From the NCBI GenBank assembly GCA_002366835.1, contig DFBZ01000047.1:10887-66847 (forward strand): a stretch of DNA of 55,961 bases, given 5' to 3'. Below are positions 27,116 through 34,892 of the stretch, piece after piece. Source of the DNA: Gammaproteobacteria bacterium UBA3067 (GTDB lineage Bacteria; Pseudomonadota; Gammaproteobacteria; Pseudomonadales; UBA3067). A program made the position numbers and the translations under genes. Within the stretch, counting starts at the first letter, position 1; every line of letters starts with the position of its first letter. Below the pieces are notes generated by a model, which saw only the letters and a program-made list of their open reading frames with translations, was not told the DNA's origin and did not search any database.

Positions 27116-27936
27116 CGTTTATTTTTACGGTTCTTTTTTGCACCAGCTTTATATTCTTTTTCAGTAATTTTTTTACCGTACTGAGAGGGGCGCCGCTTGT
27201 TTTCGACGCCCGCTAACTTTGCTAGGGGCTCTATTTCATCACGCCCCAGCTCTACCCAGCTTCCTGCCTTAAGATCAGGGGGAAGGAAAATATTGGCAAA
27301 ACGCACACGCTTCAGGCGACTCACCTGCATGCCCTGTGATTCCCATAAACGACGCACTTCACGGTTCCGGCCCTCACGAATGACAACGTAATACCATTGG
27401 TTAAGCCCTTTACCACCACCCGCTACAATATCCTCAAAACGCGCCATACCATCTTCAAGCAAAACCCCTTCTGTCAGCTTAGTAAGCACTTCATTGCTAG
27501 GGGTTCCCTGCACTCTTACCGCATATTCTCGCTCAATTTGCGTAGAAGGGTGCATAAGACGGTTGGCCAACCCGCCATCAGTGGTAAACATCAACAGGCC
27601 TGAAGTGTTAACATCAAGTCGTCCAATAGCAATCCAGCGCTCCCCTTTTAAGCGGGGCAAGCTATTAAACACTGTAGTTCTGCCCTCTGGGTCGGAACGC
27701 GTGCACACCTCTCCTTCAGGCTTGTTATAAACCAGCACGCGACGACGTGTATCTAACTCAGACGAAATAGCAACCGAATGCCCGTCTACCTTAACCTGAT
27801 CTGTCGCTTCAACGCGATCACCAAGCTTTGCAACAGAGCCATTCACGTGAACGCGCCCACTCTGAATCCACTGCTCCAGCTCTCTTCTTGACCCTAAACC
27901 CGCTCGGGCCAGCACTTTTTGCAGTTTTTCACTCAT
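27112..27936 (-). CDS. rluB: 23S rRNA pseudouridine synthase RluB
   Basis: RluB isomerises U2605 of 23S rRNA. The 274 residues begin with an S4 RNA-binding domain (EKLQKVLARAGLGSRRELE) and continue with the RsuA-family catalytic motif GRLDVNTSGLL (Asp108), REYAVRV and REGRNREVRRL. The C-terminus is a basic Lys/Arg/Asn tail as in RluB. RluE, RluF and RsuA are less likely because of length and the scpAB neighbourhood. It follows scpB by 51 bp and converges with the GGDEF gene, overlapping its stop. Confidence 0.94.
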   Translation of the reverse strand: MSEKLQKVLARAGLGSRRELEQWIQSGRVHVNGSVAKLGDRVEATDQVKVDGHSVAISSELDTRRRVLVYNKPEGEVCTRSDPEGRTTVFNSLPRLKGERWIAIGRLDVNTSGLLMFTTDGGLANRLMHPSTQIEREYAVRVQGTPSNEVLTKLTEGVLLEDGMARFEDIVAGGGKGLNQWYYVVIREGRNREVRRLWESQGMQVSRLKRVRFANIFLPPDLKAGSWVELGRDEIEPLAKLAGVENKRRPSQYGKKITEKEYKAGAKKNRKNKR

Positions 27937-27987
27937 GAATATGACTCTTAATAAGAAAAATAGGACAATCGATAAACAATAATTTTT

Positions 27988-28710
27988 TTAGGCTTCGCTT
28001 GGAGTTTCCAAGCTTTCAACATCAGGGTCAAAGCTTGGCTCAAGCACTTCATTGGCCACACTTTCACCCTCGTCACGACCTGGGTCCAGAGGCTCCACAG
28101 TAGAGGCTGCTGGCTTGTCATTTTCCAGTGGCCGCTCTGAGTCTGTATTCTCTAGCTCAAGCTCTTCATTGATCTTACCCAGTTCGCGAATATCAGCTAA
28201 GGGTGGCAGCTCATCCAGATTTTTGAGATTAAAGTAATCAAGAAATGCTCGCGTGGTCGCAAACATTGCAGGTCGACCCGGTACATCTCTATGACCAACA
28301 ATTCTTACCCAGTCCCGCTCAAGCAGACTCTTCATTATATGACTACTCACTGCAACACCGCGAATGGATTCAATATCACCTCGCGTGATGGGCTGCCTGT
28401 ATGCAACCAGCGAAAGTGTCTCAAGCATGGCCCGCGAATACCTAGGGGGCTTCTCCTCCCAGAGTTTACTGACCCAAGGGCTATACGCTTCTCGAACTTG
28501 AAAACGATAACCCGAGGCCACTTCCGCTAGCTCGATGCCACGCCCCTGGTAATCTTCCTGCAGGGTACCCAGGCTGGTTTTGATATCTGCCCTGGTCGGG
28601 CGATGATCTTCTTCAAACAAGGCCCCCAACTGATCAACATTCAAAGGGCGACCCGCCGCCAGTAATGCCCCCTCAAGAATATTTTTTAATTCGTTTATAT
28701 CACTGCTCAT
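27988..28710 (-). CDS. scpB: Segregation and condensation protein B
   Basis: ScpB joins SMC and ScpA in the chromosome condensin. The 240 residues contain the two winged-helix domains (ILEGALLAAGRPLNVDQL; PRYSRAMLETLSLVAYRQPITRGDIE). The conserved end GRPAMFATTRAFLDYFNL is followed by an acidic, low-complexity tail of about 60 residues, longer than in Firmicutes. The ATG overlaps the scpA stop (ATGA), indicating coupling. The rluB-scpB-scpA-trpS order is common in Pseudomonas-like gammaproteobacteria, which then use SMC-ScpAB alone or alongside MukBEF. Confidence 0.94.
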   Translation of the reverse strand: MSSDINELKNILEGALLAAGRPLNVDQLGALFEEDHRPTRADIKTSLGTLQEDYQGRGIELAEVASGYRFQVREAYSPWVSKLWEEKPPRYSRAMLETLSLVAYRQPITRGDIESIRGVAVSSHIMKSLLERDWVRIVGHRDVPGRPAMFATTRAFLDYFNLKNLDELPPLADIRELGKINEELELENTDSERPLENDKPAASTVEPLDPGRDEGESVANEVLEPSFDPDVESLETPSEA

Positions 28711-29579
28711 TGTTTTGCTTTTACATGAATGGGGGCGAAGGTTTCACTCTGTACTATTTCGATAAGGGATTCTTTTATCAGCTCAAGCATTGCGATAAAA
28801 CTCACCACCACACCCAGCCTGCCCTCTTCAACGGTAAACATGGCGGTAAAAGGAACAAATGCTTTGCCAGACAGGCGATCCAACATATGGGACATTCGCT
28901 CCCGGATGGACAGGGATTCCTTTTCAACATGATGGCTTTCAAACATATCTGCACGTTGCAGCACTTCGCGCAAGGCGATCAAAATTTCATCCATATCCAC
29001 ATCAGGAAAGGTTTTTTCCGTTGCCAGCTTCACAACTTTCACCTCGGTAGGAAAAGTATCTCGGCCTTCGCGAGGTAATTCTTCGAGATCCTCAGCTGCT
29101 TTTTTAAAGCACTCGTATTCCTGTAGGCGGCGAATCAATTCTGCACGTGGATCTTCCTCGTCTTCATCATCGCCCTGCTGGCGCGGCAAGAGACTACGGG
29201 ATTTAATCTCACTGAGAAGTGCTGCCATAACCAAATATTCAGCCGCCAACTCAAACTGCCAGGCCTCCATCAGGTTGACATAGGCCATGTACTGCTGGGT
29301 GACCTCTGCAACCTTGATATCGAGAATATCTAAATTTTGGCGCTTGATCAGATAAAGCAACAGATCGAGTGGCCCCTCAAAGGTTTCAAGAAACACCTCC
29401 AGCGCATCAGGGGGAATATAAAGGTCTTTGGGGAATTCTTTTAGCTGCTCCCCACCCACCGTGGCAAAGGGCATTTCTTCCTGCTGGGGTAGCGGGTCTC
29501 CGCCAACACTACTCCCCATAACCGAGCTGGTCTCTACCGTCCCTCCCTTTTTTACTGGAGAACTCACTTCGACGCTCAA
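28707..29579 (-). CDS. scpA: Segregation and condensation protein A
   Basis: ScpA is the kleisin that bridges the SMC heads. The core begins at about residue 62 with VFLETFEGPLDLLLYLIKRQ and NLDILDIKVAEVTQQY, then LAAEYLVMAALLSEIKSR; the C-terminal winged helix includes TFEVEE-like MFTVEEGRLGVV. The first 60 residues are low-complexity, as in other gammaproteobacterial ScpA. The start is a TTG at 29579, supported by AGGGGG five bases upstream; the next ATG (residue 21) lies within the low-complexity part and has no such site. It lies 15 bp after the trpS stop. Confidence 0.93.
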   Translation of the reverse strand: MSVEVSSPVKKGGTVETSSVMGSSVGGDPLPQQEEMPFATVGGEQLKEFPKDLYIPPDALEVFLETFEGPLDLLLYLIKRQNLDILDIKVAEVTQQYMAYVNLMEAWQFELAAEYLVMAALLSEIKSRSLLPRQQGDDEDEEDPRAELIRRLQEYECFKKAAEDLEELPREGRDTFPTEVKVVKLATEKTFPDVDMDEILIALREVLQRADMFESHHVEKESLSIRERMSHMLDRLSGKAFVPFTAMFTVEEGRLGVVVSFIAMLELIKESLIEIVQSETFAPIHVKAKQ

Positions 29580-29594
29580 AGTAACCCCCTTGCC

Positions 29595-30809
29595 TTAACG
29601 ATAAGAAAGACCCATGGCACTCCGTACTTCTTTCATAGTTTGGCGCGCTTCTTCTTGTGCTTTTTCACAACCATCAGCAACAATGCTACGCACAAGATCT
29701 GGATCAGACTCGTACTGTCGCGCGTTTTCCCGTATAGGGGCCAGCTCGGCTTGCACTGCTTCAATAACTGGACGCTTACAATCAATACAACCAATCCCGG
29801 CAGAGACACACCCATTCTTCACCCACTCTAAGGTTGCTTCATCAGAATATACTTCGTGAAACTGCCATACTGGGCACTTGGCAGGGTCGCCAGGATCATT
29901 TCGTCGCACCCTGGCAGGGTCAGTGGGCATAGTGCGAATCTTTCTATCTACTTCATCAGGTGATTCACGCAAGGAAATGGTATTACCATAAGATTTGGAC
30001 ATTTTTTGACCGTCTAAGCCAGGCATTTTGGAGGCCGGAGTTAGTAGCGCCTTAGGCTCGGGAAGAATCACTTTTCCACCACCCTCCAAGGACCCTAACA
30101 AGCGTTCTTTATCTCCCAAAGTAATGTTTTGCTGATCTTGAACCAATGCTTGTGCTTTTTCCAGCGCCTCGTCATCACCTTGCTCTTGATAGGTTTTACG
30201 CAGGTTGCGGTAAATCTTCGCGGCCTTTTTACCCATTTTGGTTATGGCCGCTTCTACTGCTTCTTCAAAACCAGGCTCGCGCCCGTATAGATGGTTGAAA
30301 CGCCTTGCCAGCTCCCTCGTCAATTCTACGTGGGCGACTTGGTCAGCACCAACGGGGACATTACCTGCCCGGTAAATAAGAATGTCGGCGCTTTGCAGCA
30401 ATGGATAACCAAGAAACCCATACGTAGCCAAATCTTTTTCTTTTAGCTTCTCTTGCTGATCTTTATAGGTGGGCACCCGTTCAAGCCAACCAAGCGGGGT
30501 AATCATAGAGAGCAAAAGGTTTAGCTCAGCATGCTCTGGCACGCGAGACTGTAGGAAAATCGATGACGACCCAGGATTAACACCCGCGGCCAACCAGTCG
30601 ACCACCATGTCCCAGACGCTTTGCTCGATAATACTGACATCCTCATAGTGAGTGGTCAGCGCATGCCAATCAGCGACGAAAAAGAAGCACTCGTATTCAT
30701 GCTGGAGCTGTGTCCAGTTTTTGAGTACGCCATGGTAATGACCGAGGTGCAGCTTTCCGGTAGGCCGCATTCCTGATAGTACCCGATGCTGAGGAACAAC
30801 CGAGTTCAA
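29595..30809 (-). CDS. trpS: Tryptophanyl-tRNA synthetase (long form)
   Basis: TrpS charges tRNA-Trp. The 404-residue class I synthetase has HLGH at 21-24, GxxVPVGADQVAHVELTRE, and KMSKS in LDGQKMSKSYGN. Between them is an insertion of about 60-70 residues (from TKMGKKAAKIYRNLRK to KALLTPASKM) absent from the 334-residue E. coli enzyme but typical of Pseudomonas. The start is a TTG at 30809 with AGGAGAG a few bases upstream. That codon overlaps the stop of a 30-codon frame (TTGA). The gene probably belongs to a yciO-trpS-scpA-scpB-rluB transcript, unless the palindrome upstream interrupts it. Confidence 0.95.
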   Translation of the reverse strand: MNSVVPQHRVLSGMRPTGKLHLGHYHGVLKNWTQLQHEYECFFFVADWHALTTHYEDVSIIEQSVWDMVVDWLAAGVNPGSSSIFLQSRVPEHAELNLLLSMITPLGWLERVPTYKDQQEKLKEKDLATYGFLGYPLLQSADILIYRAGNVPVGADQVAHVELTRELARRFNHLYGREPGFEEAVEAAITKMGKKAAKIYRNLRKTYQEQGDDEALEKAQALVQDQQNITLGDKERLLGSLEGGGKVILPEPKALLTPASKMPGLDGQKMSKSYGNTISLRESPDEVDRKIRTMPTDPARVRRNDPGDPAKCPVWQFHEVYSDEATLEWVKNGCVSAGIGCIDCKRPVIEAVQAELAPIRENARQYESDPDLVRSIVADGCEKAQEEARQTMKEVRSAMGLSYR

Positions 30810-30898
30810 AGCTCTCTCCTTAAATACTGATTAAACACAAAGATATTTTGCCAAATGGAGGCAAAGTTTACCGATCTTGGCTTAAATAGGAAAAACAT
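30806..30898 (-). CDS. Possible 30-codon leader ORF overlapping the trpS start
   Basis: An ATG at 30898 opens 30 codons (MFFLFKPRS...YLRREL) with one Trp codon at position 16, ending in a TGA that overlaps the TTG start of trpS by sharing TG (TTGA). The ATG lies in the arm of the perfect hairpin at 30870-30933. AGGA is 12 bases upstream, in the opposite arm, so it would be paired when the hairpin forms. The trpS ribosome site lies within the end of this frame. A role in trpS expression is inference; chance occurrence in an 80-bp gap cannot be excluded. Confidence 0.22.
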   Translation of the reverse strand: MFFLFKPRSVNFASIWQNIFVFNQYLRREL

Positions 30899-30933
30899 TC
30901 TTCAATGTTTTTCCTATTTAAGCCAAGATCGGT
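30870..30933. repeat. Perfect 30-bp inverted repeat with 4-nt loop
   Basis: The arms 30870-30899 and 30904-30933 are exact reverse complements over all 30 bases, separated by CTTC (GAAG on the minus strand). It lies 15 bp after the yciO stop and 60 bp before the trpS start on the minus strand. Neither strand has a T-run next to the stem, so it is not a standard intrinsic terminator. Possible roles are an RNA processing or mRNA-stabilising hairpin, an attenuator, or a remnant of a mobile element. Confidence 0.9.
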
Positions 30934-30948
30934 TCTACAAGCTGGGGG

Positions 30949-31569
30949 TTACAAAAAAGGGCTCGGGTCGCCAAAGCCCTCTCGCACCACTTCTGGCGCA
31001 TCCTCCACCATATCAATGATAGTGGTCTCCTCCATCATTCCATAGCCGCCATCAACAATAAGGTCGACTTGCTGCTCAAGAAAATCCCGAATTTCCTCCG
31101 GATCACAAAGTGGGTATTCTTCGCCGGGCAAAAGCAAGGTTGCTGTCATAAGGGGCTCACCCAGCTCTTCCAATAGCGCCAGCGCAATTGCATTATCAGG
31201 CACCCGAATACCAATGGTTTTTCTTTTTGGATGCATGAGTCGCCGCGGCACTTCGCTGGTTGCAGGAAGAATGAAGGTATAGGGGCCAGGTGTATAGGCC
31301 TTAAGGAGACGATAGTGGCTATTCCCCACCTTGGCATAGGTCGCAATGGAGGAGAGGTCTTGACAGATGATGGAGAAAGAATGTTTTTTATCCAGCTGAC
31401 GGATTTTAATAATGCGATCCAGTGCTGCTTTGTCACCAATATGGCAGCCAATGGCATAGGCAGAATCTGTTGGGTAAACCACCACCCCGCCTTTTTTAAT
31501 GATTTCCACCGCATGCTTGATCAAACGCGGCTGAGGATTATCCGGGTGGATTCTGAAGTATTGGCTCAT
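30949..31569 (-). CDS. yciO: YciO-family (Sua5/YrdC fold) protein
   Basis: A 206-residue member of the TsaC/Sua5/YciO superfamily. The ATP/RNA-binding KKGGVVVYPTDSAYAIGC, RQLDKKHSFSIICQDLS, YTPGPYTFILPAT and KTIGIRVPDN motifs are in place. Length and sequence fit YciO, not the TsaC enzyme that makes threonylcarbamoyl-AMP. YciO's function is poorly defined, with reported weak overlap with TsaC. It lies between rnm (96 bp upstream) and trpS, the usual order in gammaproteobacteria. Confidence 0.9.
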   Translation of the reverse strand: MSQYFRIHPDNPQPRLIKHAVEIIKKGGVVVYPTDSAYAIGCHIGDKAALDRIIKIRQLDKKHSFSIICQDLSSIATYAKVGNSHYRLLKAYTPGPYTFILPATSEVPRRLMHPKRKTIGIRVPDNAIALALLEELGEPLMTATLLLPGEEYPLCDPEEIRDFLEQQVDLIVDGGYGMMEETTIIDMVEDAPEVVREGFGDPSPFL

Positions 31570-31665
31570 TAAAAAACTCTAGCGGGGAAGAAAGTGGCGC
31601 ATTATAGAATAAATACCCTTCCCCCACAGCAATAAACACACACAAAACGAGGAAAAATCAAGCCT

Positions 31666-32511
31666 CTAATTTACGCACTTCTGCCAAAGCGGGCTGTCCC
31701 ATAGCGCTTGGCAACCGGAAGGCATTTCTCCCAAAGCGCCAAAACGCATACCCGGATAGGAAAAACCGTGGAAATCACTTCCGGCAGAAGCCACCAAACC
31801 AAACTGCTTTGAGAGCCGTGCCAAATCCTGCGTCTTGGAAGCCTCCTGAGCAGAGTACAAGACCTCCATGCCCTCGCCCCCCGCTTCCTTAAAAAACGCT
31901 AATAACTTCGTCAGCTTGGTGCGCGTAATGCGATAGCGCCCCGGGTGGGCCAAAACGGCCACGCCGCCTGCTGATTTAATCCATGTAATAGCTTCTGGAA
32001 TAGATGCCCAGTCCGTGGCCACATAGGCGGGTTTTCCCGCTGCCAGATATTTATTAAAAGCTGCTTGGAAATTGTTTACTACACCGCGTTTGATAAGAAC
32101 TCTGGCAAAATCAGGTCTTCCCACATAATGTGTTTTTACCTGCTGTGAGACTTCTTCCCACATCCCCTCTATACCCAGCTTTTCAAATTTTGTAGAAACT
32201 TGTTGAGCACGCGTGATGCGTTCTGACTGGTGGAACTTTAAGCCATCAACCAAAGTCGAATCATCTAAATCGACCCCCAGGCCTAAAACATGAATATCAA
32301 GCTTTTCCCAGCGTGTAGAAATCTCCACACCCCTAACCAATGTAAGCCCTGCCGTTTTGGCGGCATCTTCGGCGCGAGGCAGACCATCCAAAGTGTCGTG
32401 ATCAGTCAGAGCAAGAACCTTTACGCCTCCTGCACTGGCTTCGTTAACTAATTCTTCCGGGCTGAGGTCCCCGTCTGAAAATATAGTGTGGCTATGTAAG
32501 TCATAGATCAT
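31666..32511 (-). CDS. rnm: PHP-domain 5'-3' exonuclease / nucleoside bisphosphatase (RNase AM)
   Basis: A 281-residue PHP phosphoesterase matching YciV/TrpH. Metal ligands appear in DLHSHTIFSDG (His6, His8, Asp13), LTDHDT, VRGVEIST, LAHPGRY and SAGSDFHG. The E. coli enzyme trims 5' ends of small RNAs including 23S and 5S rRNA, and hydrolyses 3',5'-bisphosphonucleotides. The gene leads the leftward yciO-trpS block and is divergent from yciB. No Shine-Dalgarno is obvious before the ATG. Confidence 0.9.
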   Translation of the reverse strand: MIYDLHSHTIFSDGDLSPEELVNEASAGGVKVLALTDHDTLDGLPRAEDAAKTAGLTLVRGVEISTRWEKLDIHVLGLGVDLDDSTLVDGLKFHQSERITRAQQVSTKFEKLGIEGMWEEVSQQVKTHYVGRPDFARVLIKRGVVNNFQAAFNKYLAAGKPAYVATDWASIPEAITWIKSAGGVAVLAHPGRYRITRTKLTKLLAFFKEAGGEGMEVLYSAQEASKTQDLARLSKQFGLVASAGSDFHGFSYPGMRFGALGEMPSGCQALWDSPLWQKCVN

Positions 32512-32553
32512 GGCGTAAATCGTTACTCACTGTGTCGGCTAGTTATAAAATGT

Positions 32554-32573
32554 CTACTTTGAAGTAGTATAAT
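32554..32573 (+). promoter_or_regulatory. Candidate promoter -10 with adjoining inverted repeat
   Basis: A consensus TATAAT at 32568-32573 directly follows CTACTTTGAAGTAG (32554-32567), whose 6-bp arms are inverted around TG. It lies in the 177-bp divergent rnm-yciB gap, 116 bp before the yciB ATG. No good -35 box is found at 17 bp, so an activator or operator at the repeat is possible. This is inference. Confidence 0.35.
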
Positions 32574-32688
32574 GAAAAATTCGAGCAATTTACTGAATGA
32601 ATGCCTAAAATCGACACTAAAATACAAGCATAAAAACACCTCGACCTTAAACAGTTACTACATACAGAAAAAGGAAGCACTCTAAACC

Positions 32689-33252
32689 ATGAGACAACTC
32701 ATTGATTTTATACCCCTTATAGCATTTTTCACCGCCTATAAGATGGTAGATATTTATATGGCAACCAAAGTACTAATGATTGTCACCAGCATTCAGTATG
32801 CTATTTATTGGATTAAAGATCGCAAGCTGGAAAATGCACAGGTCATCACCCTGGTTGCCGTATTTATCTTTGGTAGCTTAACCCTCTTTTTGCATGACGA
32901 GACTTTTCTCAAGTGGAAAGCCCCCATTGTGAACTGGATTTTTGCACTGACATTTCTGGGCAGCCATTTTTTTGGTGAGCAGAACCTTGTTAAAAGAATG
33001 ATGAGCCACGCTGTTAATTTGCCTGAAATCATTTGGAGCCGATTAAATTACAGCTGGGTGATTTTCTTCCTTATAAGTGGTGCCGCCAACCTGTATGTCG
33101 CTTTCACCTTCCATGAAATATGGGTAGACTTCAAGGTTTTTGGGAGCCTAGGTATGACCCTGGCGTTCCTGATCGGACAAACTATTTACCTCTCTCGCCA
33201 CGTTATTGAAGACGAAAGTGATCCCGCCACTGAACAAGCAGAAAACAAGTAG
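32689..33252 (+). CDS. yciB: Inner-membrane spanning protein YciB (septation protein A)
   Basis: A 187-residue polytopic protein with five predicted membrane segments, opening LIDFIPLIAFFTAYKMVDIYMAT and containing LKWKAPIVNWIFALTFLGS and LPEIIWSRLNYSWVIFF, the YciB/IspA signature. It acts in cell-envelope synthesis and division, where E. coli YciB interacts with elongation and septation proteins. AAGGAAG lies about 11 bases before the ATG. yciI follows 11 bp later, so they are co-transcribed. Confidence 0.94.
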   Translation: MRQLIDFIPLIAFFTAYKMVDIYMATKVLMIVTSIQYAIYWIKDRKLENAQVITLVAVFIFGSLTLFLHDETFLKWKAPIVNWIFALTFLGSHFFGEQNLVKRMMSHAVNLPEIIWSRLNYSWVIFFLISGAANLYVAFTFHEIWVDFKVFGSLGMTLAFLIGQTIYLSRHVIEDESDPATEQAENK

Positions 33253-33263
33253 ATTCTATCCTT

Positions 33264-33563
33264 ATGCTCTATGCAATTATTAGTCAGGACGTGCCCAACA
33301 GCCTCGCTCTACGGCAAACCGCCAGAGAAGATCACTTAAAGCGCTTAGATCAACTCAAAGAAGAAGGCCGCCTTATTCTGGCTGGCCCACACCCAGCCAT
33401 CGATTCGGAAAACCCCGGGGAAGCAGGTTTTACTGGCAGCTTAATCGTTGCAGAATTCGGCGATCAAGCATCTGCCCAAGCCTGGGCGGATGCAGACCCC
33501 TATATTGCTGCGGGTGTTTATCAGAAGGTAGTGGTTAAACCTTTTAAGAAGGTTCTTCCTTAA
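33264..33563 (+). CDS. yciI: YciI-like protein
   Basis: A 99-residue YciI homologue with the conserved LYAIISQD, GRLILAGPHPA, DP motif in WADADPYIAAGVY, and VKPFKKV. The ferredoxin-like fold has a His-Asp pair thought to be catalytic, but the physiological reaction is unknown. E. coli YciI ends at VKPFKKVF; here the chain ends KKVLP, and the TAA stop at 33561-33563 lies inside the left terminal repeat of the element that follows. Confidence 0.92.
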   Translation: MLYAIISQDVPNSLALRQTAREDHLKRLDQLKEEGRLILAGPHPAIDSENPGEAGFTGSLIVAEFGDQASAQAWADADPYIAAGVYQKVVVKPFKKVLP

Positions 33564-33757
33564 CAAGCTGTTGAAATTCGCTGAATTGAGTCAGATATAA
33601 GGCAAAATCAAGCGAAAAAGCGGAGTTTACACGTGTAAATGAGCAGAGCCTGCCCCGTGAAACGCTTTGGGTACTTTGAGTGCGATTTTACCGAAAGTAG
33701 GCGCCTTAAGCGACGCAGTAGATGGCCAAGTCAGTAGAATTTCAACAGCCTGTTAAG
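33559..33757. mobile_element. 199-bp element with 21-bp terminal inverted repeats (MITE-like)
   Basis: The ends at 33559-33579 and 33737-33757 are inverted copies matching at 20 of 21 positions (core TTAACARGCTGTTGAAATTC). Subterminal GGCAAAATC and its near-inverse GATTTTACC form a second pair, and TTTACACGTGTAAA is an internal 14-bp palindrome. There is no reading frame of note. This is the architecture of a non-autonomous inverted-repeat element. I saw no target duplication and no second full copy in the window. A structured intergenic RNA repeat is the alternative. Confidence 0.65.
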
Positions 33758-34031
33758 CCCGCTCACATATCCAGAGGCTGTTAAGGTTTCGTCATCAAGT
33801 GCTCTTTCGCACTGTGGTGGCACCGCCTATGTGCAAAGTGCTTCAGCCCTACTCTGTGCAAGCCTTTGTGTCCCAGTATGCGCCCGCCAATTAGGCCCGC
33901 CTTTCTCACAGGCTGGTGATCAAGACACACACCGGATAAATTAGTATATTTGTTAAGCGCCCTATAGGATCTCAGTGTAATATAACGGAAATTATTCCCC
34001 GCTTTTTTGGATTTTAGGAGTTAGGCAGTCA
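33758..34031 (+). other. Gap between the inverted-repeat element and the SH3b gene
   Basis: No gene was recognised in these 274 bp. They include short GTGC/GCAC-type matches near 33800-33850 that could fold, but nothing I can name. AGGAG at 34017-34021 is the probable ribosome site of the next gene. Confidence 0.35.
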
Positions 34032-34721
34032 ATGAACGTTCACGTTAATTTCAAGAACCCCACCTTTTACTCATTACTTGTTGCTATTACCCTGTCCACC
34101 TTTTCAGCAGCGCCCGTCCATGCTGAACGCGCCTATGTTTCTGACAAACTGACCGTTCCCGTCCGAAGTGGTCATACGATGCAACACCGTATTAAAAAAT
34201 ACCTCAACAGCGGCACCACACTTGAGATCATTGAACTCTCCGAAGATCAGCAATGGAGCCACATCAACGCTGCGGGGGCGGAAGGCTGGGTACGTAACCA
34301 GTATATTCAAAGCACACCTACAGCGAAGTTACTTTTGGTCAGCGCTCAAAGTGAATTAACGCGTTTAAAAGAGTCCACGATCAGTCAAAATCAGCGCCTC
34401 AAAGCGCTTACGGCAGAGCTAAATACTCTGAAGAAACAACACAGCAAACTAAGCAAAACCAACAAATCCACCGAAGATGAGTTTAACGACCTCAAACAAC
34501 TCTCAGCCAATGCCATTCGGATTGACAAGGCGAATAGCGAGTTAATAAAAGATAACCAGCTCATGAAGGTGGATATGGAGCAACTAAAAGCGGAGCGCGA
34601 CAAATACAAGTCTGACAACTTTAACAAAGGGCTTCAGCTTGGCGCTGGAATTATGATCATAGGTTTTCTTATTGGCTACATCATGAAATCAAAAGGTAAT
34701 AAGAGAACAAGTAGCTGGTAA
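34032..34721 (+). CDS. SH3b-domain envelope protein (YgiM/TIGR04211-like)
   Basis: A 229-residue exported protein. The signal peptide ends VHA-E at about residue 31. A bacterial SH3 domain covers about 33-95 (RAYVSDKLTVPVRSGHTMQHRI, WSHINAAGAEGWVRNQYI). A coiled coil spans about 100-195, then one membrane anchor at about 203-221 and a basic tail. This architecture matches YgiM and the SH3-domain protein family TIGR04211. The function is unknown; a cell-wall-associated role is inferred from SH3b. AGGAG lies 11 bases upstream of the ATG. Confidence 0.85.
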   Translation: MNVHVNFKNPTFYSLLVAITLSTFSAAPVHAERAYVSDKLTVPVRSGHTMQHRIKKYLNSGTTLEIIELSEDQQWSHINAAGAEGWVRNQYIQSTPTAKLLLVSAQSELTRLKESTISQNQRLKALTAELNTLKKQHSKLSKTNKSTEDEFNDLKQLSANAIRIDKANSELIKDNQLMKVDMEQLKAERDKYKSDNFNKGLQLGAGIMIIGFLIGYIMKSKGNKRTSSW

Positions 34722-34892
34722 AACGTCACGCGCACACTAAACCTTCCAACAAAACGTCGAGCAACTCTCTCTGGCAAAACGTTTTTTGTGGCTGTTCAGG
34801 CTGCCTTAAAATTTGGGCCTAGGCTGAACAGTTACCATTTTTAATCTGCACTGCGGAGCCATGCCGCACACCAGCCTCACAGGATCCTATAC

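Noticed and set aside
34741..34892. Two weak hairpins between the SH3b gene and the 726-residue gene
   Set aside because: Stems of 7-8 bp with mismatches and no adjacent T-run; not a convincing terminator.
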